A stretch of DNA of 64,000 nucleotides from Setoptus koraiensis. Its lineage: Eukaryota > Arthropoda. The notes beneath the pieces were generated by a model. That model worked only from the letters and a program-made list of their open reading frames with translations, searched no databases and was not told the DNA's origin. Positions within the stretch are counted from its first letter, which is position 1, and every line of letters starts with the position of its first letter. The translations under genes were made by a program, and so were the position numbers. Below are positions 53,468 to 64,000 of this stretch, one piece after another. The DNA lies in contig CM106586.1 of the NCBI GenBank assembly GCA_048013815.1, forward strand, positions 20,770,001-20,834,000. The letters are read 5' to 3'.

Positions 53468-55079
53468 ATTGAACGAACTAGATGTTCAATCCAACTGAAT
53501 AAAGATTTTGTTAGGAAAGAGGTAATAAATATTCGTCCGGCAAGAGGGCAAGGGGAGAGGATCTTTTCAGATGATCTGTCGACATCTGCAGTGCATTTTC
53601 GAAGATGAACAGAGGCGACTCGAAGAGCACAGATCGTGTATACAGAGAAACTTGATAGAACATGAATGGCGCATTCAATGCACGCGAAAAACCAACAGCA
53701 TGCCGCACATGCGGATAGGTGGAACGTTTTGTGCCTGTGTGCGGCACAAGATTCCGTGATTCGCAATGATCATTATGGTGCACGTCGCGCGAAGTTTGTA
53801 AGAGTGTAACAACAAGGCATACTTTGTGTCCTCTACTGCAGAGGTCGCACCAAATGGTGAGACCTATCTGATAAGCTCTTACCCAAGCTCCCTCTATCCG
53901 TGGTGTCGCTAATCGAAAACGATGTATCCGTTTCTGGGGCCACAACAATTCAGGATAGGAATCAATGAGAACAGGAATGCAAGTTTTGTATCGTTAGGTC
54001 TAGTCAAACCCGCAGGATCTTCAGTGTGATCCACGTTACGAAGTTAATGATCAACATCGCCACAATTAGTGGTGCAGTTTAAAAATGTAGAGAGGTACGT
54101 TTCGACAAGATTACCCCATCCAGACGTTGAATGGGGATCTGGTTCGAATTACATTCGGACGGAGTACTGGCCCCTTTCGGGGGGAGCGGGGCATGCGAGC
54201 TCGGTTCGAGGGAGACTAAATGGTGCGGGACAGGCTGGTAAGATGGTGGGAAACGAGAGAAAAATCTTTCGGGTGAATAGTGCCATCGAGTACGACAACG
54301 AAACAGCTATTGTGTCATCTGAGTGCTGGCCCATTTTTACGCAAGCTGCCACTAATCTAACGCTACTGCCTAGCGCGTTTTAATGTTGAATAAAAGTGTA
54401 GGTTGATTCAAAGTCACTATTAGATTATCCGAGGCAATCTCGATTGAATCAGTGAAGTGAGTTGAATGCGAGCATCGTAGCGAAAGAGCTATAGTGAGCT
54501 ACTGATTTTGAGTTACTCACTCCACAGTACATGAAAGTTTCTGCATTCCTTGAGTATTTGGTCTCATTAAAAAGCCTACTCTTGATTCGTAGCTGACTGG
54601 CTAGGACATGGTAGCAGCAGCTTAGACGATAGAGTAGTTCTTTGTTTATAATCTTAGCCTTTGTATTAGATTGCATCACTGCTTGTATGTGCGTAAATCT
54701 GTTAGTTTGTTAGTGATGTAATAGAGTCGTCGCATCAAGTGTATGCCGGAATATGAATATTTTCCATTGTTATTATAACTTTGAGAGCAATATTGTATCT
54801 TATAAAGGATAAAATATAACAATACGCAAAGGTATGTGGAATATCTCCATCGATACGCTGACTCGAATCAACAATACAAAATTAAGAATAGATACAAATG
54901 TGTGATGATTATATTCGAGCAGCCTATGCTTAAGCGCCGTTCTTATCCGATTTAGCCACAGAATATTGTTGCTTTTTTATTTGTGTTCAGCGACACTCAT
55001 TGAACTTAATAGGCATCATTCAAGAAAATATTCATCACAGACACTTCTATTATCCAGCCAGCTCTCACAATTAATCATC
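53468..55079. other. Intergenic with unassigned open frames
   Basis: Two longer open frames occur, at 53511-53948 on the minus strand (145 residues) and 54069-54383 on the plus strand (104 residues). Neither resembles a family I know. The second lies in a locally GC-richer patch with a small hairpin (cccctttcggggg). They could be chance, decayed genes or lineage-specific. The last 200 bases are the acylphosphatase promoter. Confidence 0.4.
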
Positions 55080-55847
55080 ATGGCCCAATACGAACAAAAC
55101 GCTGACGCAGGTCAAAGACTATACCTGAAATCGCCACCCTCTCGTCCAATTTATGTTCAAGTCGAATTCGAAGTATCGGGTAGTGTCCACGGTAAGTAAC
55201 CACGAGATGTTACTATTTATCTTCATTTTTTTTTGTCGATAATGAAAACTGATCATGTTTCCTCCGGCTGAATCACTCTCTGCTTCACGATACTATAAAA
55301 AAATGCCAGGAGTATATTTCACAAAGGTAAGGGTCTTGATCGTTCATTCCCTCTTTCTTACGTGGATACTTGTAATATAACAGAATCGAGCACAATGTAA
55401 CATTATTTCTTACCACATTTGTCCATTCACGATACAGTATGCCAAGGAAATGAGTTCAAAATTAGGAATAAGAGGATGGTAAGTCTCGCGAATTTTAAGA
55501 TACCTTCACCGAAGGCGCAAAGAACTCAACATGCAACTAATTAACTGTTAAATTACCAAATAAATCAGGATCAGATTCACGAAGAGGGGCACTGTCGTAG
55601 GACAAGTAGAGGGAGAGAAAGACAAGATCGACGAGATGGCTCTATGGCTCAGACTTCAAGGTATGTGCTCCTGAAGACAATTCACCATGAAATCGCCTCG
55701 TGTTGGCCTCAAATCAGTGCTCTAACATGCTATTTATCGACTTATCGTTCAACAGGTTCACCAGGTTCAAAGATCGACCACTGCGAATTTCGGAAATGGC
55801 AAATTATAGACTCGTATAGCTATCGAGATTTTAACATCAGATTCTAG
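55080..55847 (+). CDS. Acylphosphatase, five exons
   Basis: Exons 55080-55191, 55310-55326, 55438-55478, 55569-55660 and 55756-55847; all junctions are GT-AG and the sum is 354 bases (117 residues). The spliced protein carries the acylphosphatase core: QVEFEVSGSVHGVYFTKYAK, where the human enzyme has the phosphate-binding GRVQGVCFRxY, then GWIRFTKRGTVVGQVEGEKD with the catalytic-site Thr/Asn region, GSPGSKIDHCEF, and the ending YRDFNIRF. The active-site Arg of the GRVQGVxFR loop appears replaced: the loop reads SGSVHGVYFTK. In the second motif WVxNTxxGTV, the catalytic Asn position reads RFTKRGTV, so Asn is also not kept. It may therefore be inactive or altered. The 17-base second exon is very small. 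An N-terminal extension of about 25 residues precedes the core. Confidence 0.82.
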
Positions 55848-58800
55848 AGACACAGTTGGGTGAATTCAATCAGAGTCTATCTACAGTAGAAAGAGATTTT
55901 GCATTAGCAACATGAGCACACCAGCGAAATAAGTTGGAGCAAAAAAGAATGATGTCTCCGGTTCCACTATAATCAAATATTCTAAATATCCGAGTTGAAT
56001 AGGAATTTTTTTTCCTATTCAAAGTTAGTTCCTTGCGAGTGTGTATGCGTGGGCCCATCATTAAATGGCTAGCTGGTTCAACGATCTCACTGTATGTTAT
56101 CATGATAACAGAGATTCAGAACATTAACTTTAGTTGCCAACACTAATCCAAACTATTTGTTACTCTACAGAGATAATATATATGCTAAATTAACATTTAA
56201 TGCTAACATTGGAGGAACGGTGTGATCGTCTCATTATTCGTTATTTTGTTTGATAATTGTTGCCTAGCAGTCGAGTCTTTTCATTGTGGCCATTAGCCAA
56301 ATTGTCGGAATATCAACAGGTCGACAGATTGACGTGTCACGATACTGAGCAACGCGGAAAGTATAAATTATTATTTTTGAAAACTCGGAGCAATCCTTCC
56401 GGGACATTTGTGCACTATTGATCGAGATCCTTCACAGATGCATTAAGAGGGTGGTTGCGATCAGAATTGGCCAAACATTATGTTTTTATTCCGTTACATT
56501 GCGAGATACATTATTTTATGTGAAAGCGAAACTGAAGCAGCGATTATCAGGCACATAAGTAATTTGCCAATTCCTTTTGTGGTGCCTAGCATAACGTGAA
56601 TAAATGATTGGCCATTATGAGCATGAATTTGAACTTTGTCTCATTCCTCGAGCTGATTGTGGTACAAACATCAAGCAGCATCAGCATACTGATAAATAAG
56701 ATGATATCTTGGTCTTTATACGGCCAGTAATGCCAATGACATGTGTGATTGGGGATGGTGTTTGCGGATGTACATTTGTGCAGTGTCCGTGAGGTGTCAG
56801 TCTTTGTTTGCCATCGCCGATTGTTATCTACGAGTTCCCAGTTCGCACACATTATGAGTATTTCCTTGGTAGGAGTGATTGAAAATTTCTTTTTCTAAGA
56901 CGAAAGAAACATTGAATCGTGGTATAAGAAAAACACACATCCGACCGTGTGTGTAGCGTTCGCTGGGTGATTGCACAACAACGTTTATCACAATAAAATT
57001 AGCAGATAAAGCAAAACAGAAAGACGTGAGGGGGAGTTAGAATTGTTTGAAGCAAGTCTTAAACCATAGATTATCATTGTGAATATTCTGTTTCATTGTT
57101 GTTGTTGTAAAGTTTTTAAAAAGCAGCATGCTGTCGGTGAACTGCTAATCAGCTATGTAAAAACACAATCGATGCGGCATTGTTGGACGGATGTCAGAAG
57201 TCAAAGGCGATTGTCCGTTGACGGATGGGGCGAGGCGTCGAACTGGCTAGACGACAACCCTTTCTATTGGTTCCTTTATCGTGCCGAGGGAGAGGGAGAG
57301 AGAGAGAGAGTCATTGGAAGGCACTTACAACAACCCAAACAAACGACCTGTACTGCAATCATCGTTAGAAACGGTTGGTGACGGCGTGGGTGCTCAGTCA
57401 ATTAAGTCACAAAGAGAACGATGTTAGTCAAATACAAACTAAAGAGAATTTAAACTAACTAACAACTCTATGGGGAAGACCCACGTTTAACAAACTACTT
57501 CGATCTGGTCCGACGAATCCGGATGGAGCCTCCAAGTAGAAGGCCGCCGGCATAATTGTCGTTTCCTCCTCTGCCATAGCTACTAGCATCAAAAAAGATG
57601 GTTCTTCAGTGTGATGATACAGTAATTAGCAAACCAATTAGATGTTGATATCCGTCGTGACCAAACCATTGTAAACAACAACAATTATGTCTTTAGCGAA
57701 TACCTCGACGAAAAACAATCTGCATGCGCACACACATGGTAACATAAAACAATAATGATGTCGAAAATTGATGACGAAAAGATAATCCCAGGCTGCAGTT
57801 GCAGCCACCTCTCGCCGTCATCATCACCGCCACCTCACTGGATAAAACCTTGAGCAACCTGTTAAAGAGACAAGTTTTAGCTTTTTTCTAATAGTTTGTG
57901 TGGTGTGGTTATCAACAGATAAGACTTCATATCATGTGTTATTTTTCACTGGACAAAATGCCAAAAGAATTTTATTTTATTACAGTAGTACAGCAGGGAC
58001 AAATAACAACACTGACAACAACAAGTGTGAATAGGCTGGTCACAAGACAATCCCAACCAAGTACCTCCCACTAGATAATAACCGCTAGCAATAGTCAGAT
58101 TTGTCAGATCAAGCTGGCACTCATTTGCTGTTGTCGCTGTCGTTGTTATTATTGTTGTTGTTTCTTGATGGACTTGTAGTGGATGCCATTGTGTATTTGT
58201 TTGCACCGAGGCCGATTGGATAATTGTTGTTTAGACGTAGTCGCTTTGTAATAGTTTTCTTCTCGCTTGTCACCAGTCTAAGCTAGCGACTGAAGAATTT
58301 TGTGACTTGTCCAGGTAAGTTCCATACTACTAAAAAGGGCCATTACAGCAACATAGTAGTAGTAGTAGTAGTAGTAGCGGTAGCAGTGCTGGTTTGTACA
58401 GGTGAATATGATGATGATGGCAAGACCAATCAGATGGTCGAATAGTGGTCAGCTTATGTGCTTTGTCGTATGGCGTGCTTTTTTGCCTAATGCCACCATA
58501 CAAGCGACTTTTGTTCCCCCCAGAGGTGGCGGCGTCACCGGCAACGTCATTGTCGCTATTGGAATCATTCATATGGAACATAAACATTGCTTACAACCAA
58601 CTCTCAGTCTGAACAATCGACTATATCCGTTCAGCTCAGCACGAAAAAGGAAAATATATATTAGAGAATATGCTGCCTTTGCCTTTGTGTAATCACTCAC
58701 TTCATCATTTTTCATTAGCCCAACCTCTCACCTCTTTCATACTTTATTTGTTCACCGAGATCGTTCATCATCTAACCAAACCATAAACTCTTTATATTTA

Positions 58801-60960
58801 TCTCTGCGAGTTCGGCCAATGCTATCGGAAATAAACTCATTGGGCAAGATCCAAATGCTGAGACTTGAGTGATGTCACCATAGGGCATCGCTATGACTTT
58901 CTATGAACTGTCGGGCACAACATGTGAGGTCGAAGCAATAATAATAACAACAACAACAATATGACCGGACTGACTGATAACGTCATTACATAAAATTATG
59001 AAAACTGTTGCATGAGATAGCGCGCGCGCGCACTCACACACTCGCATACAGAAACAAATTTGGTTAACATAAGTGTAGAAATAGAGATTTATTAAGTTGT
59101 AAAAGAGGAGACAGACAAAAAAGTCCCAGACGTTCATTTGTCGCAAAGTATTTAAATGGAGGCTAATGCTAATGAAGGTTGCAGAATGATAAATCATTTA
59201 GAAATGACAATTTTGCCAAGATGTCATATAAAAGTATTACATATGAGATTAATCACTGCACAAACAGTTTAGACATAAGATCACCACCATTTAACTAATC
59301 AATAGATACATGTGTACAAGCAAACTGTCAGTGACAAAAAAGCAACACTAACGACGTGACGCAAACTACACAAGTGTGATACGGATCGAAAGCAACTTTT
59401 ATTTGTCATTCACTTTGCAGCATTACCAACTAATTTTACACACAAGTGACATTGAAATGATACGTGAGAAAAAAAAAGAAATTAGAATAAATAGTTCAAT
59501 TGTCCCTATATCATTTAGTCAAAAATAAAGTCACACTCACCTAGGTAGATCGGAGTGCAGTGCATAACCTTCAAAATAGGAAAACCCTGCAACTGCGACA
59601 ACGACAACTACAACGACGAAAGCAACAACAAGTTGTTGCTGATACAAGTACTGTAGCAATAGTATTAGTGAAAGTAAAGTGCCTCAGAAAACTAAACTAT
59701 ATATCACAAGAAAATTTAACCAAGCGACCTGTGTTATTTGCTGATACACAATTTGTCGTTGTCTCTTGTGTAGCGTGTCTCGCTCGACCGCACGTCGGCA
59801 TGGGGGACTTATTATTACTATAATGACAACTAGTTGCTCACGAAACATTATTACAAATACGACAACATTTTGTCACTAATTTCCGTTGAACTATTCTGAA
59901 AATCAATAGAAGTTGCAAGTTATTTCAAGTGTAAGTAATCATTTGCAAAAAACCAAGAATAGACAGCGAAAGGCTCAACAATGATTGCTCACTGTGTGTT
60001 CTGAAGAATTTCGAAACAGATCATTCTAATTAGTGATAGACGACCAAAAAATTATTAGTAGTTGTAGTTGAGAACCAACTAATTGTAGATCAACTGGGTT
60101 GATTAAGAAGGAATGTTGACCGTCAATGCACTACAATTATATTTGAGTACATTTATATTTGTCATCAGATTCGCACTGTTCTCTTTGTTAACAAATTTAC
60201 ATTAGCTGCAGCAGAAAACTAAACTCATCGAGATATTTCACTGTTTCGTTGTTACAGTTACAACACTTGCATACTAATGTAATTTATACATGTATAAGTA
60301 GGAAAGTGAAGTGAGATTATATGAGTGATTTTTTCTTTGTGATTTGTTTGTTTCAATCTCATGCGGAATTTAACAGTTGCCTAAATACATATAACAAGAA
60401 AACAATAGCTCAACAGCAACAATAGCTAATATCAGAAGAATAGCATCACCAGTTGAATAGTACCACTCGCAAATACCTTTATAACAATCAAGCAAGAACA
60501 GTCTAAGAAATGTTTAAAGAACAAAAAACTCGTACATAATCATGTTCTTGTTACATTGAAGCTCCCTAAACAATCCGATGAAATGATCTTTGTGTGACAT
60601 ACTATCAATACATTCTACTTATCATTTTTATCCATAGTTATATAGACAATTCAAAATTAAACAATTGAATTGACATGCATATCAATTTAATTGAGCAATG
60701 ATGCAACAGTTGATTACGACTGTTGTATTAATAATTACTTTCACTCTTTTTATTTCTTTATTATGGTAGCCAGATAATTAAGATAATTGATTAATTTAAA
60801 CACACGTAGTTATGTTTATTTGGTGGATTTAACTAAGATATTCCAACATAAACACAAGTCACATTTATATTCACTGTTTGATCACTCATTCCCAACTAAC
60901 TAGTTATATACAAACACAATCTCAATCAAATCAAATCGACAAACATATCAGCACAACAAT
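55848..60960. other. Gene desert upstream of the elongase
   Basis: About 5.1 kb without a supported gene. It holds a hairpin at 55996-56021 (tgaataggaa and ttcctattca around a T run), a gag/aga run near 57290-57310, a tag repeat at 58354-58377 and a gc-alternating run at about 59021-59030. A donor-like ccaggtaagt at 58311-58320 could end a 5' untranslated exon of the elongase gene, but no partner can be fixed by eye. Confidence 0.5.
58354..58377. repeat. (TAG)8 trinucleotide run
   Basis: Perfect tag run. No coding context. Confidence 0.9.
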
Positions 60961-61947
60961 ATGGATTTGATTGTAAAGAATTGTAAATATTATTATGCAT
61001 CCTACTGGAATGATATCGGTGATATAAGAGCCACCCATTCAGCTCTACTTGATGGTGGGCCATGGCAGATGTTAAGCTTTGTGGGGGCCTATTTGTATTT
61101 TGTTAAACGTTTTGGACCAAACATGATGAAGAATAGAAAACCCCTAACTAATCTAATGTGGCCAATTAGAATGTACAATTTATTTATGGTCTGTTTCAAT
61201 ACTTATCTATTTATGAAATTGTCACCAGCCATGAAGCTAGGACTTGCTGGATGGGGATGTGGCAATGCAATGAAACCATTCGATGATGAAATTTTCAAAA
61301 TTCTAGAGTTAGTGTTGCTATCAAGATATTTTGACTTTTTTGATAGCATATTCTTTGTGTTAAGAAAAAAATATGAACACTTGAATCTGCTACACGTCGC
61401 CCATCATTCTTCTGTTCCGATAATATTCTGGTTTGCCGTTAAATACAATCCTCAGCCAATAGTTATCTTCGCCGGCTATATCAACTTACCTGTACATATG
61501 ATTATGTACTCCTATTATTGTCTATCTACGTTTGAATCAATGCGAAAATATCTTTGGTGGAAAAAATACATAACAACAGTACAGATTGGACAATTTGTTA
61601 TAGATATCATACATAGTTTACATCCGGTTTATTTACCGCGATGCAATTATGCAACAATGACCTATGTTCAAATCGGATTCTCTATATTTTTTCTATACCT
61701 ATTTTGTAGTTTTTTTTCACGAAGATATAAAGATGACAACAAATCCAAGCAAAAAACTGCAACAATAACACAAACTGAAGCAGCACGACAATTAAGCACA
61801 TGTAAATCAATTATAAAAGATGATCCTCCCGCTCAGGCAACAATCAAACAGCCAAACGATCTAGCCTGTTTCAAAGAGGCGAGCGTCAATATCGAAAACG
61901 TCTCAGATTGCTCAACTATCAGGACCAGATCAGCGAAAGAAGATTGA
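60961..61947 (+). CDS. Elongation of very long chain fatty acids protein (ELOVL family)
   Basis: 328 residues, one exon, several hydrophobic helices. Family motifs: LSRYFDFFDSIFFVLRKK, the histidine box HVAHH at 145-149, HMIMYSYYCL and the TTVQIGQF signature. ELOVL enzymes condense malonyl-CoA with a fatty acyl-CoA in the endoplasmic reticulum as the first step of chain extension. The usual K-x-x-E-x-x-D-T motif is relaxed here to R-x-x-D-x-x-D-S. The C-terminal tail is long and polar with no obvious lysine retrieval signal. Which chain length it prefers cannot be read from sequence. Convergent with the V-ATPase E-B gene. Confidence 0.92.
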   Translation: MDLIVKNCKYYYASYWNDIGDIRATHSALLDGGPWQMLSFVGAYLYFVKRFGPNMMKNRKPLTNLMWPIRMYNLFMVCFNTYLFMKLSPAMKLGLAGWGCGNAMKPFDDEIFKILELVLLSRYFDFFDSIFFVLRKKYEHLNLLHVAHHSSVPIIFWFAVKYNPQPIVIFAGYINLPVHMIMYSYYCLSTFESMRKYLWWKKYITTVQIGQFVIDIIHSLHPVYLPRCNYATMTYVQIGFSIFFLYLFCSFFSRRYKDDNKSKQKTATITQTEAARQLSTCKSIIKDDPPAQATIKQPNDLACFKEASVNIENVSDCSTIRTRSAKED

Positions 61948-62212
61948 AGAAACAAAGAGAACGAGCTGTTTGGCAATTTAGGGTTTAGGACCTTTTTAAT
62001 TATTTCATAAACTAACAAGCACAATTATATTTCTTGAATTACTCTTGGAATCAAACAAATAAACTCTTAATATGGATTTATTTCTTAATACATATTGCTG
62101 TATGCTTAGGATAATTTTGCTCTTGACTAAATTGATATAGTTTTACGAATTCTGACGTGGCCCCATAACTAAAATAATAATATAATTTTTTCTTATAATC
62201 ATATGTTTGAAC

Positions 62213-64000
62213 TCAAAGCTTTGTCTGACGAGGATAATACTCTTCAAGGATGCCAGGTGGTATACGACGCAACATATCTTTAGGAAACATACGTAACAAC
62301 TTCCAGGCAATATTTAAAGAATCGAATACTGTCCGGTTCTCATGCATGTCCTGAGCTAGAAAACCTCTTTCAAATTTATCTAGAAACTCTAAGTAAAGCA
62401 AGTCATCTGATGTTAGTGCCTCTTCACCGGCAACTTTCTTCATTGGAGCAACATCCTGGGTGGCAGTTGCGTAGCAGGCGTACATCTGATTGGACACATC
62501 TGAGTGGTCTTTTCTTGTCATGCCAGGTCCAATAGCGGACTTCATGAGACGACTAAGTGAAGGTAAAACATTGATAGGTGGATAGATCTTACGACCATGT
62601 AAATTACGATCAATATAGATCTGACCTTCAGTAATGAACCCTGTAGTGTCGGGAATGGGATGAGTAATGTCATCATTGGGCATAGTTAATATAGGAATTT
62701 GTGTAATCGATCCTGTCCTTCCTTCTACACGGCCAGCTCTTTCATAAATTGTTGCTAAATCACTGTACATGTAGGGTGGATAACCACGACGTCCTGGAAC
62801 CTCTTCGCGCGCTGATGAAATCTCACGTAGAGCGTCACAATATGATGTCATGTCCGTCAAAATGACTAAAACATGACGGCCGCACTCGTAAGCCAAAAAT
62901 TCTGCTGTTGTCAAAGCAATACGAGGTGTTATTATACGTTCAAATGTTGGATCATTCGCTAAGTTGATAAACAAGCATACGTTTTCCATTGACCCATTGG
63001 CAATAAATTCATGCCTAAAAAATCTAGCAGTCTCTGATGTAACACCGATAGCGGCAAACACTATGGCAAAGTTACTCTCAGGCTTGTCACCTCCCGATGT
63101 TTCAGTTTCAGAACCGGGAGCTTTCACAAGACCAGCTTGACGACAAATTTGTGCAGCGATTTCATTGTGGGGCAGACCAGCTGCAGAAAATATGGGAATT
63201 TTCTGGCCTCTTGCAATAGAATTCATGACATCGATAGCTGAAATACCGGTTTGTATCATTTCCTGAGGATAGTTACGACTAGCAGGATTAATGGGCTCAC
63301 CATTGATATCGAGATATTTTTCTGGAGTTATTGCATCACCGCCATCAATAGGTTTACCACATCCGTTAAAGATACGTCCAAGCATGTCTTCTTCTACGGG
63401 CACCCTGAGGAGCTCGCCAGAGAATTCACACTCTGTGTTTTTGACGTCTAAGCCTGATGTTCCCTCGAAGACTTGAACGACCGCTTTGGTCCCCTTGAAT
63501 TCTAGAACTTGAGCAGTTCTGCGGCTGCCATCAGGCAGCTTAATAATAACAATTTCACCATATTGTGGAAAGCGAACCAGATCGACAACAAGTAGCGGCC
63601 CGTAAACAGATCCTATTGTTTTGTAGGTTAACCTAGGCTGAAAATCTTTGGGCGCCGACTTAGTTTCGCTGGGCTGCACTAGTGATCCTTCGCCTCGTTT
63701 AGATAAAGCCGATATTTCTGGCAATAGTTGTTGATTTACCATTTCGAGTCGATTCTCCAGTGTGTTGGACACTTTGATTTTGGAATTGATCGCGGTCAAT
63801 TCGATACCTCCACAAGATTCAGGATGGAGATAATTTTTTTCATCGATCTTAAGATTGCATGGATCGCCGGATCGTTTTCTATACGTTTCCGCACATTCTT
63901 CCATGACTGATTTGACCAAATCGGCGTCTTGTTGTCGACATCTAAGTAGTACATCTTTTTCCATAAGTCTGTAGAGCGCTTGCTCAATGAGCTGCTTGAG
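62213..64000 (-). CDS. V-type proton ATPase subunit E - subunit B fusion, partial at right edge
   Basis: The frame is open from the right edge of the window (starting [19 protein letters not shown]) to the stop at 62213. 64000-63713 encodes the C-terminal domain of subunit [38 protein letters not shown] and [20 protein letters not shown], ending PEIS. 63712-63641 is a 24-residue linker. 63640-62213 is an essentially complete subunit B without its own start Met. It begins [20 protein letters not shown] and includes [40 protein letters not shown], the [10 protein letters not shown] signature and the C-terminal [17 protein letters not shown] is a nucleotide-site-sharing subunit of the V1 hexamer and E is part of the peripheral stalk. 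In known structures the E C terminus contacts the B N-terminal barrel, so the join is sterically sensible. The rest of E lies outside the window. Confidence 0.92.
   Translation of the reverse strand, partial: LKQLIEQALYRLMEKDVLLRCRQQDADLVKSVMEECAETYRKRSGDPCNLKIDEKNYLHPESCGGIELTAINSKIKVSNTLENRLEMVNQQLLPEISALSKRGEGSLVQPSETKSAPKDFQPRLTYKTIGSVYGPLLVVDLVRFPQYGEIVIIKLPDGSRRTAQVLEFKGTKAVVQVFEGTSGLDVKNTECEFSGELLRVPVEEDMLGRIFNGCGKPIDGGDAITPEKYLDINGEPINPASRNYPQEMIQTGISAIDVMNSIARGQKIPIFSAAGLPHNEIAAQICRQAGLVKAPGSETETSGGDKPESNFAIVFAAIGVTSETARFFRHEFIANGSMENVCLFINLANDPTFERIITPRIALTTAEFLAYECGRHVLVILTDMTSYCDALREISSAREEVPGRRGYPPYMYSDLATIYERAGRVEGRTGSITQIPILTMPNDDITHPIPDTTGFITEGQIYIDRNLHGRKIYPPINVLPSLSRLMKSAIGPGMTRKDHSDVSNQMYACYATATQDVAPMKKVAGEEALTSDDLLYLEFLDKFERGFLAQDMHENRTVFDSLNIAWKLLRMFPKDMLRRIPPGILEEYYPRQTKL

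Noticed and set aside
53511-53948. 145-residue minus-strand open frame next to NDUFB4
   Set aside because: No recognisable motif, and the small neighbouring frames are equally open; kept only as a note in the intergenic entry.
54130-54220. Words such as ggttcgaat suggesting a tRNA T-loop
   Set aside because: No acceptor stem, D-arm or anticodon arm can be folded around them.
57481-57600. Possible last exon on the minus strand encoding a Gly-rich end (SYGRGGNDNYAGG...)
   Set aside because: An acceptor-like tract precedes it, but no upstream exon or family could be found; too little to call a gene.
1-64000. CRISPR arrays, bacterial operons or viral genes
   Set aside because: No spaced direct repeats, no bacterial gene pattern and no viral protein resemblance were seen; spliced genes show it is eukaryotic DNA.

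Overview
The window is nuclear DNA of an animal. Its single-copy genes (V-ATPase subunits, RAD50, glomulin, TADA1, phosphorylase kinase alpha, NDUFB4, cystinosin, an ELOVL elongase) look metazoan. An AAPA-type cuticle protein, an i-type lysozyme domain, a perilipin and a CNC-type bZIP protein point to an arthropod. Long genes without introns (RAD50, phosphorylase kinase alpha, glomulin, GatA), roughly one gene per 3.5 kb, convergent neighbours with short gaps and shortened proteins suggest a compact, intron-poor genome. A mite is my best guess, possibly one of the reduced-genome acariform groups; this is inference, not proof.

Layout. 1-3.3 kb: GC-richer repeat-bearing DNA with no gene I can support. 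3.3-9.3 kb: a short TTC28-like TPR protein, glomulin and a perilipin. 11.6-22 kb: a lysosome/V-ATPase neighbourhood with V-ATPase subunit d, an SNX29-like PX protein, cystinosin, a RING-H2 protein, an ATP6AP1-like V-ATPase accessory protein and a CNC bZIP gene. Scattered among them are decayed fragments of V-ATPase d, the ATP6AP1-like gene and the CNC gene. 24.9-31 kb: an orphan secreted Gly/Gln-rich protein, then a chimeric gene joining the N-terminal region of a CNC paralogue to an i-type lysozyme domain. 31.5-41 kb: mitochondrial GatA, decayed SLC35C1-like and TRIP12-like fragments, a large foldback element and phosphorylase kinase alpha. 41.8-46.4 kb: a RAD50 with no zinc hook and a four-exon cuticle protein. 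46.4-51.7 kb: a gene desert with one MITE. 51.7-56 kb: TADA1, NDUFB4 and acylphosphatase. 56-64 kb: a second desert, an ELOVL elongase and, running off the right edge, an open reading frame fusing V-ATPase subunit E to subunit B.

The two most striking items are the V-ATPase E-B fusion (62213 to beyond 64000, minus strand) and the CNC-lysozyme chimera (28315-30794, minus strand). The hookless RAD50 and the shuffled duplicates between 11.6 and 21.7 kb come next. Functionally, V-ATPase d, the ATP6AP1-like protein and E-B all belong to the proton pump, and cystinosin uses the proton gradient that pump makes. Perilipin and ELOVL concern lipids, GatA and NDUFB4 mitochondria, RAD50 and TADA1 the nucleus.
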